From NCBI RefSeq assembly GCF_029873635.1, contig NC_080423.1, positions 102,114,991 to 102,178,990 of the forward strand: a DNA stretch of 64,000 nt. The letters run 5' to 3'. Positions 56,558 through 64,000 of the stretch are shown here, piece by piece. The stretch is from Malania oleifera. Taxonomy: Eukaryota > Streptophyta > Magnoliopsida > Santalales > Ximeniaceae. The notes beneath the pieces were generated by a model. The model saw only the letters and a program-made list of their open reading frames with translations. It did not search any database and had not been told where the DNA came from. How positions within the stretch are numbered: the first letter of the stretch is position 1; the number at the start of each line of letters is the position of its first letter. The translations under genes were made by a program, and so were the position numbers.

Positions 56558-57120
56558 AAATTTTTAGGATAACAACAGATGTATTATAATACTAGAAGTA
56601 TGATTAAGTAGAAAACTCAAATATTATAGATGTGTTTTAAGCCACATAGGTGTGAGTTGCACAGTATTATATTTTACATGATATCTCAGTTTCAGTTATT
56701 TATCAGTAAATTATTTATATAAACTCAGTTGTCACACACTAGTAATAGGATATTTCTTCTTACTGAGAGTTGTCTCATCCTAGTGATTTAACATTTTCAG
56801 GTGATCTAGTTAGACGAGCATATCAGGCTCGGTGGTAGAGAGGTTATTTGCACTGCCTTGTCTGTAGGGTAAGTGTTATCAGAAAGATGTATTTTTGGGT
56901 AGATCTTAAGAGTCTTGATAGATGATATTGGAGAGTTATGCTTTTGTGTATATATATTTTGGGGTGATACTGAATTCTGGTATTGTGTATATGGTTGTAC
57001 AGTTTTATGTTTTCCGCTGCATAGGTATATTTCAATAGTCATTATAGGGGTATCAAAGTAAGATGAGTATCAGTTTATATATATTTGAAAAAAAATGGCT
57101 TGAATTTTTGGGTTGTTACA

Positions 57121-57900
57121 ATTTTGCTTATAAAATTTTTGTTTATTTATTTAAATTTTCTAGCAAATTATAATAACATGCTTATGTTTTTTGTGTTTGA
57201 TAATGCTCCATTTGTTTTATGGAGGCTTAAGAGGTGTGTTAGTTATGCTTTGATGTAACATTGATTTTTGCAAGTAATAATTATAGTATTAAGATGTGGA
57301 ATTAAAAGCAACATCGATTTTTGTTTTCTCTTCTTGGACACGAAGATTATATTTGTAAAGTTTAAATTCACCATGAACACCGGATTGTTGATGAAAGTGA
57401 TAATGAAACTATAAGAATATCAAGCTAGCAATATAACACTTCTATTGTTGCACCATTGTTATTTTTATAGAAATTATAAACTTAGTGTACCAAATAGTAC
57501 AAGATTTGTCAAACCTAATGGATTTTTTAATTTTTAGAACTGTTGAAATCAATTCAATTTTAATGAAGGTGTCTAAGTAATCATGATGTGCTTGCATAGA
57601 AATGACAAATGCTTGTATAAAAAGGGTAGATTCTCTAGAGTAAAAGTTACACTTAAACACGTAAAAAGTGGGAAAAAAAACTTAACTCCCAAAAAAATTA
57701 ATGTTGTCAATATTGATAATAATTTGAATAAATAACAAATTAAGGGCCCTTTTCTTTTCTTTTCTTTTTTACGCCACATGCAATGCACGTGTTCCAAACT
57801 AGTATAGACTGAAAAGAGTAACGGAAAAAACATGGTAGTACTAAAAGTGGTAAAATTTAAATCCAAATTTTACCCTTCATTTTGTATTTATAGAATTTAA
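57121..57900 (+). mobile_element. AT-rich stretch ending in a Helitron-like 3' terminus
   Basis: No gene is seen. Near 57775-57802 a T/C run is followed by cacatgcaatgcacgtg, which can fold into a short hairpin, then ttccaaactag and T. Helitron 3' ends have this form (hairpin some 10 nt before CTRR, T after). The 5' end was not found. 57811-57900 repeats 46713-46800. Confidence 0.45.
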
Positions 57901-59047
57901 TGTGATGACCTGATTTTCATACCATTTTTTTCCTAGTAAATAATAAATATTAATTCAACATCTGCCACGTCACAATTTCAATATCATATCAACACAACCC
58001 GACCTTAAGTGGGATACTAGGTAATCAGTCCATCATTTACGAACATACCTAACAACGGAAGTCCATATCTATATACCATCTGGAATACACATAACCAGAG
58101 TACTAAACATCCATATACTTCCCCAGAAGTCCATAACATACTCTAGGGAATTACACAAACACATCCCCAACACAAAACACTTACCCTGTATATTAGGGTA
58201 CTACCTACCCTATATCTCGGAGCTTTATCTCCTGACCTGTTACGATTCCCTGAAATATTTAAATATTTGGGTGAGACCGCTCTGAGTAAGACGGGATAAA
58301 TTATTCATAGTATGTGACTCTATGAGTTCAATTACATCATATCACATTCAATTTTAATAAATATAAAAGCTGGGAGAAAAATATATATATATAGATATGT
58401 ACTCATAATCATATATGTATGTAAAACATATTTTCAAAGCTCTCTTATCATTTTCATAATCATATACGTACCTTCTAATTTCTCAAAATCATATTCACAT
58501 TTTCTTTCATAAACTATTCTTTCTCATATTCATCTTTCAATAGCTTTCATAAACTTTTCTTTCTCATTCTCATTTTCATATTCGGGTATCCTCATATAAA
58601 TATCTCAACATGTCTGCAACCCAGGGCTGTTCATTATCGTGTCTGTAATGAGTAATCATAATCTGGCACATGATTATCCGCCAATATAAAATCCACAACG
58701 TGTCTGTAACTCATGGCTACCCTGAGGATATCCCCATATCATCGTCATGCTTCCCCACATGACTAGGTTATGCGGCCCAAAGGCTGGACCTAATCACGGT
58801 TGGCCTACCCAATTAGATCAGAGGGGAACGTGTCTGTAGTATGAATGACCTACCCAATCCTTGTCCGGACCCCAAGAGGGCATCATAACCCTTCACAGGC
58901 CCATTTGATTGCCTCGCCACACTCTCCACAAGACCGTGTGGTCGTACTATCACCTCACTAGAAACGGCACGGTGCTCTCAATCAACAACAGTCCATCAGG
59001 GTACTCATTTCCACATTTTCGTATTCTCATTTCGATATTCTCACTTC
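57901..59047 (-). mobile_element. LTR G1, 3' part, chromovirus-like family
   Basis: On the minus strand the end is GGTCATCACA at 57901. It shares the order of blocks with LTR G (gcggcccaaaggctggacc, gtgtctgtaactcatgg, ggtgagaccg). It is interrupted at 59047 by LTR G. Confidence 0.7.
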
Positions 59048-61186
59048 TGTGACGCCCCGATTTTTGTACAATTTTTTTTTATTAAAATCAATAAATAATC
59101 ACACGTCATCCATAACATTCACAAATCGGCCACGTCAACAATCCTACTATTATTTGCACGACCCGACCCGCATTGGGTACCGGGTAAAAAGTCATTTTAT
59201 TTATAAAACCTAACAGCGGAAGACAGTGTATTTATATCATTTAGAATACAATACCCAGAGTATCTACATACACTTATATACATCATCATCACAAATTCAA
59301 AACAATCCAACTATAAGGAAATAACACATCCCTTAATCTAAAAACTCACCTTGTGTATCATGGTCCCAACTCCTTATAATCACAGAGCTCTATCACCTGG
59401 TCTATCTTTGTTTCCTGAAAAATTTAGATAATTTGGGTGAGACACATCTCAGTAAGAAGGAATAAATTATTTACAGTGTGTGGCCATACGAGTTCAGTTA
59501 TAACATGCTTTACTTTTCGAACCATCGTCTAATCTGAGAAATACACAGATATACGCATTCATAATCATATAGATATACAACACAAACTTTTATAAGCTTT
59601 AAAATCATTTCTCAAATTCAATAATTTCAAACACATATTTACCGCGAAGTTCCTGAGAATAGGGAAGATTACCTGCCTATACAGATAGCTTCCCTCTGCT
59701 CTAACACATTATGCAACCACGTATGGCCACATCTGATACCTATCAGGGCACTCACCTTACTCAGCAAGCCCTCAAGCGGAGAGTTTCACTTCGCCTCAAA
59801 TATGTATATTATCAACTCACACGATTCCATTTCTCAATTTTATTATTCTTCATTTCTTAATTTCCATTCTTTCTTTCATTTCTCATTTTAGCCAATTTTA
59901 TCATTCTTTCTTTTTTTCTTTTTTGTTTCCATTCTACTCTCTGGCTCATGAGTATTCTCGGTATTAAATACCAACATCGCGTCTATAACTCATGGTCACC
60001 CTGAGGATCTTTCTATCCACGCCATGCTTCCCCCCATGGTGAAGGTTGTGCGGCCCGAAGGCTAGATCTAACCGCTATTGGCCGACCCGATTAGATCAAA
60101 TATCATATCACATATCGCGTCTGTAGTACAATTGGCCAGCCTATAACCCTGATCCGGGCTCAGGAGGCCCAACAATCCTACAAAATGGCTCAGTCAACTG
60201 TCACGCCACACGCTCCAAGAGTTCGTGTGGTTGCACTAACACCACTAGCAACGGTACCGTGCTCAATATCATAACCATCCATCAGGGTTCACTACCACAT
60301 ACCCACATTCATTATGCGGTATTGGCATTTCATCAATCATATTACAGTATATCACAATTCAGTTTAATATAAATATTCTCATCATTTTCTGTGCACATTT
60401 CATCATCTCATAATATCATATATCATAATTTCACGTATTTTTCACATTTTCCCAAAATACTCATATCAACAATTTATACAACTCATTTCTCATGCAAATA
60501 ATTTCCACTCACAAATAAATACCACATTTTATTATTTTTCAATATCAGTAATTCACAAAATCTCATTTTTTAGGTGAAACATTTCTACTCACATATAAAT
60601 ACCATATTTCACATTTTTCACTAATCACATTAGTAATTCTCATTTCAATATTTTCTCAAAAATTACTCATCGTTATATTTCACACTCCAAAATATCACAA
60701 TTTAAAATTACTCAAATGCCACACAACTTGTCTGATTTTTATATCGTAATAATTTCAAGACAAAATACCATAAGCACATTTTCACATATTAATTTAAACA
60801 GTAATTCTAAAAATACTGCTATAATTTATTCCCCTTACCTAACTTACTAAGAGACTCGTTAGGACCCAAATCCTACGCCTTTGACGCCTGAAATTCAACT
60901 CCTACAATTTGCATTTTTCCCATATTAATTAACTCATTTCCCCCAAAACAATACTCAACTAACCTTCCCTAAGCTCCATATATCTCAAATTATCATTTAA
61001 ACTATTATTTAACACCCCCCCCCCACTTAATTTTCAGAATTTTGTCTGCAGGTCCCAAAATTACACCTGCGGCGCTCACCCAGGTCCTAAATTCCAAAAA
61101 TCCTACTTTAACTCCAGATGCTCAACATTTTAGCATTCCTAAATTAATCCTAATTAATTAAAAGTAAGTCCCTTAATAACTCCTGT
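59048..61186 (-). mobile_element. LTR G, 3' segment (3' LTR of an element extending past the window)
   Basis: The LTR end on the minus strand is GGGGCGTCACA at 59048. It continues at 63207-63855 after the insertion of LTR H. It has the shared blocks (gcggcccgaaggctagatc, gagacacatctcag). Left flank acttc is inside LTR G1. Confidence 0.72.
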
Positions 61187-63206
61187 TGTTACAACCCGAA
61201 TAAAAACTGAAAAACAGTAACAGGCGGAATAACTGAGGGATATCATCAAGGCTTCGTCAACGAATATAGGGGATTTGTCGACGAAGGTATAAGAAAATTC
61301 GTCGACGAAGACAGGAGATTCGTCGACGAGGGTTTAAGAGAATTCGTCGACAAAGACTAAATTTGAAAGATGAAGAAATACCGAGAGAGTTTTGAGCCGA
61401 CTGAATTTCATCGAAAAAATTATTGAAAGATTCGTCGACGAATGACGTGGCTCATCGACGAATCCAATTCTATAAATATCAAAAATCTGAATTTTTAACT
61501 TCATCCTTAAGCAAACTCTCGCCTCTTCAGTTCCCTCTCTCTCTCTCTCTCTCATCGATTTTGGGCTGGATTTATGCCGGTTCAACATTTCGAAGTCACC
61601 ACGACGCTCCTGGGGAAGTTCTCTCCAAATCTGCCAGAATGGATCGTTGGTGAAAGCAAGTTGGAAATCATCCCTGAGTTGAGGTAATGCGTTATAAGCC
61701 AAATTTGGTCTTGCGGTAGTTATAGGAAATGATATACATGTGAAAATACTGAAGTTTAATACTGGAAATTTTCAGTTTCAGGTTATTGATCACGAAATCC
61801 TACGAGGATTAGACTAGGATATTTTAGGGGCTTTCTTAGTAGTTAGGTAAGGGAATAAATTAAAACAGTTACTTTTTACGCAAATTATTATTATTTATGA
61901 GTAACTTGATTTCCTGAAAGTATTTACGGTATTGAATATTATGGAATAAATGTACGTTTGAGAAAAATAGTGCTAATGTGATGAAACGTATATATATGTA
62001 TGAGATGCCAGAAATTATGATTTTTAGAATATAATGTATGGTTTTATAAAGCAAATGTGTGGCATGAATATTATTTTCCATGGAAGAATATCATGATACG
62101 ACGATGATACGAATGAAATATGTTTTGTGAAATTATGAAAGAGTACAGTATATTATGATGATTTTGAAATGCATGGTAATTGATTTAATTTCCGAACGAT
62201 ATGTATGATATGTTTGGCGCGAGGCCGTAAATATGATACGTTTGGCACGAGGTCGTAATTATGATATGTTCGGCACGAGGCCGTGATTATAAAATATTCG
62301 GCACAAGGTTGTAATTATGAAAGATGTTATATAATCATGTACTATATGTTTCAGACTTCGGATGTTAGTTTTGTTCAGTTTCAGGAGCTTGGTACCGTAA
62401 CTATATAGATCAGATATCTATGTTCAGATTAGTACTAACCACCCCACAAGGGGGTGGGAGATGGATAGTCGATGTGGCTTTCAGTAGAGTGTGGACGTCC
62501 ACCTGCCAGTCCGGACTAGGGTGTGGCTGGCCCATCGTACTTACAGACATATTTGATTCAGCAGTGGTCGGCCAGCCATTGTCGGGTCCCGCCTTCGGGC
62601 TGCACAACCCGTCATGAGGGGTAATACATGACATCAGTTAACTATTCATCCTGGGTATGTTTTCAGTATTATTAGTATAATAGATGTTTACGTATGATAT
62701 GATTTATCAACAATTATGAAAGTATATGATTATTCAATATGTTATGATAAATGTCTACAAATATTTGAAATGTACTGTATATGTATAATTATATTAAATA
62801 TTCATGTTGCCACACAACTGTATTTAGTTTATTTTCCCTTACTGAGAAGTGTCTCACCCCCGAACATTAAATAATTTTCAGGAAATCTAGAGAGACCGGC
62901 GGGTCAGGGCCGCTATTGATTGATTAGAGCTTCCCTACTAGAAGGGTAAGCATTGAACTAGGATCAGGAGATTTTGTTGTATGATCCTAGTGTGATTTTT
63001 ACTTTTTGTAGGTTGTATATAGGAACAGTATTTTGATGATATAGTAAACTCTAGTATTATGTTTTATGGTTGGATGATTCAGATTTTATACCTACTACTA
63101 CTTAGGTTTTCGCTGTGATTGACAGGCGTCCCCGTTACCCACGAGTTCGGGTTGACTTTTCTATTTATTATGTTACATTTTATGTTAATAAATTGAGATC
63201 GTTACA
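61187..63206 (+). mobile_element. Solo LTR H (2020 bp), chromovirus-like family, inserted in LTR G
   Basis: It starts TGTTACAACCC and ends GATCGTTACA. Flanks cctgt (61182-61186) and catgt (63207-63211) differ by one base, as expected for an aged 5-bp duplication. U3 has TCGTCGACGA-type repeats (61254-61460) before ctataaata (about 61470), then a CT run and the cgacgctcctggggaagttc block shared with element D. Confidence 0.82.
62204..62315 (+). repeat. 28-bp tandem repeat in LTR H, four units
   Basis: Units begin tatgatatgtttggc and end gaggccgtaa or similar. Position in the LTR corresponds to the 33-bp array of element A. Confidence 0.9.
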
Positions 63207-63855
63207 CATGTACCCCAAATTTGGGGTTTTGCCCACGACGACCCCACGAGAATTTCGTCCCGCTAGAGTTGTAAAGATCATCCCTAGATTCCCGTGATGG
63301 TGTTCATTCGTCGATTGAGCTTATATTTTGCAAGAAATTAAAGAAAAAGGAGAAATTACCCTAGGAGATACGCCTACGCCGCTCCTACCACCGATCCACT
63401 CCGGTAGAAATGACGGCAGCAGAGAATGGAGTCCAGCGGTATCTTCCGATTTTTGATCGGGCGAAAATCCGCCATGAAATCGAGGAGAGAGGGAGAGAGA
63501 AAACCTGCATGCGTTAGAAAAAAGGAAAAGAAAAGAAGAAGAAAAGAAGAAGAAGAAGAAGAAATAAAAACAAATTAACTTTTCAATCTCGTGAAGCTTC
63601 TAGCAAGCTTCAAGAGGATAATAATAATAATAATAATAATAATAATATATTTAATTAATAAAAATAAAAATAAATTTTAATTATTCATATTATTTTTATT
63701 TTTATTATTTTATTTTATTTTTATTTCTATTTATTATTTTTTCCTTTTTATTATTTTTAAATCCGATAAATTAATTACTTAATTAATTATTTTTTATTTT
63801 TTATTTTTTGGAATCACTCCACTAATTTTGTATAGCCCTTTTTGGGGTTATTACA
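63207..63855 (-). mobile_element. LTR G, 5' segment
   Basis: On the minus strand this LTR starts TGTAATAACCCC at 63855. It contains GAA-rich (63530-63563) and (ATA)n (63619-63650) simple repeats. It joins to 61186 across LTR H. Confidence 0.75.
63530..63650. repeat. GAA-rich and (ATA)n simple repeats in LTR G
   Basis: An agaagaagaagaagaagaaa run and, 55 bp later, about ten ATA units. Confidence 0.9.
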
Positions 63856-64000
63856 TTCTCCACTTCTTATAAAAATTTTGTCCTCGAAATTTACTTATTC
63901 ATCAACTTTCCATCTTTAGAGAGAAAACACCCCAATTTTATTAATTACCCTCACTTATGGCGGAGGAATACCGTTGTTACAACAAGGGTTATGGGAGATT
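63856..64000 (-). mobile_element. 3' untranslated end and polypurine tract of element G
   Basis: On the minus strand the sequence ends aagaagtggagaa right before the LTR at 63855. The block at 63945-64000 (ctcacttatggcggaggaat) is the reverse complement of the 3' region of element E at 52500-52590. The coding part lies beyond the window. Confidence 0.75.

Larger units (their letters stand above)
47436..57120 (+). mobile_element. Element E, chromovirus-like gypsy with deleted 5' part
   Basis: It has a 5' LTR (47436 to about 48600, internally shortened), no primer site or gag N-terminus, then gag end, protease, RT, RNase H, integrase, chromodomain-like tail, a 3' untranslated part, a polypurine tract and a 3' LTR (52680-57120) into which a 2.2-kb solo LTR is inserted. 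LTR starts (gtgacctagaaattataa) match each other but not element D. No clean target duplication was found. Confidence 0.85.
52680..57120 (+). mobile_element. Element E, 3' LTR, split by a solo LTR
   Basis: It starts at about 52680 (tttagtgacctagaa) and ends GGGTTGTTACA at 57120. Without the 2220-bp insertion and its duplication it is about 2.2 kb. U3 again has gaaaatcggtgacgattttc-type repeats (52745-52875) before ttataaaag (about 52887). Confidence 0.82.

Noticed and set aside
62410-62634. Open frames on both strands in LTR H, and similar ones at 26316-26555
   Set aside because: They read the conserved gggccgca/ggccagcca block of the LTR, which is open by chance in several related LTRs; no start context or domain.

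Overview
The window is nuclear DNA of a flowering plant, most likely a eudicot. It is AT-rich, has GT-AG introns, and is dominated by nested LTR retrotransposons with some LINEs and one endogenous pararetrovirus. The species cannot be named from the sequence. One host gene is recognised. Nothing points to a bacterial-type system, CRISPR array or gene cluster.

Bases 1-371 hold the 3' end of a Copia-type element. From 19295 down to 2143, on the minus strand, lies an intact gene for a nuclear poly(A)-binding protein (PABPN1/PABN type): 6 coding exons, 666 nt, 221 residues. Two introns are very large (6.7 and 8.7 kb) and carry transposons. Intron 3 holds a minus-strand L1 LINE, itself split by a degenerate Ty3/gypsy element that has a 500-bp tandem duplication across its zinc-knuckle/protease region. 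Intron 2 holds an RTE-clade LINE fragment, a 49-bp RTE tail with perfect 13-bp target-site duplications, and an LTR-like block. The donor site of the last intron contains an in-frame stop, and exon 3 has a NAGNAG acceptor.

From 19.6 kb to the end no host gene is visible. The layout is: a ~2-kb solo LTR (20255-22291); a Tat-type LTR in minus orientation (from 22349); a Copia remnant; chromovirus-like element A (5' LTR 25027-27157, gag, pol start); a Tat/Ogre element J (LTR end, tRNA-Arg primer site, leader, gag) with a solo LTR (31867-33851, duplication CTGGG) inserted in it; minus-strand chromovirus B (35384-39975) with its reverse-transcriptase core deleted; a plus-strand pol fragment C; element D (5' LTR and gag) inserted in C; a broken endogenous caulimovirid (about 44300-46560); Helitron-like ends; chromovirus E (47436-57120) with a solo LTR in its 3' LTR; and a three-level LTR nest at the right edge (57901-64000).

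The elements A, B, D, E, G, H and the 31.9-kb solo LTR form one related chromovirus-like (probably Tekay/Del) superfamily: LTRs of about 2 kb, iMet primer site, MDP-type gag start, C-terminal chromodomain-like tail. Four of their LTRs carry an array of a CpG-rich palindrome built on TCGTCGACGA just upstream of the TATA box, and a diverged branch has a different palindromic array in the same place. All recognised transposon reading frames contain stops or frameshifts, so the window reads as an accumulation of dead elements around one conserved housekeeping gene.
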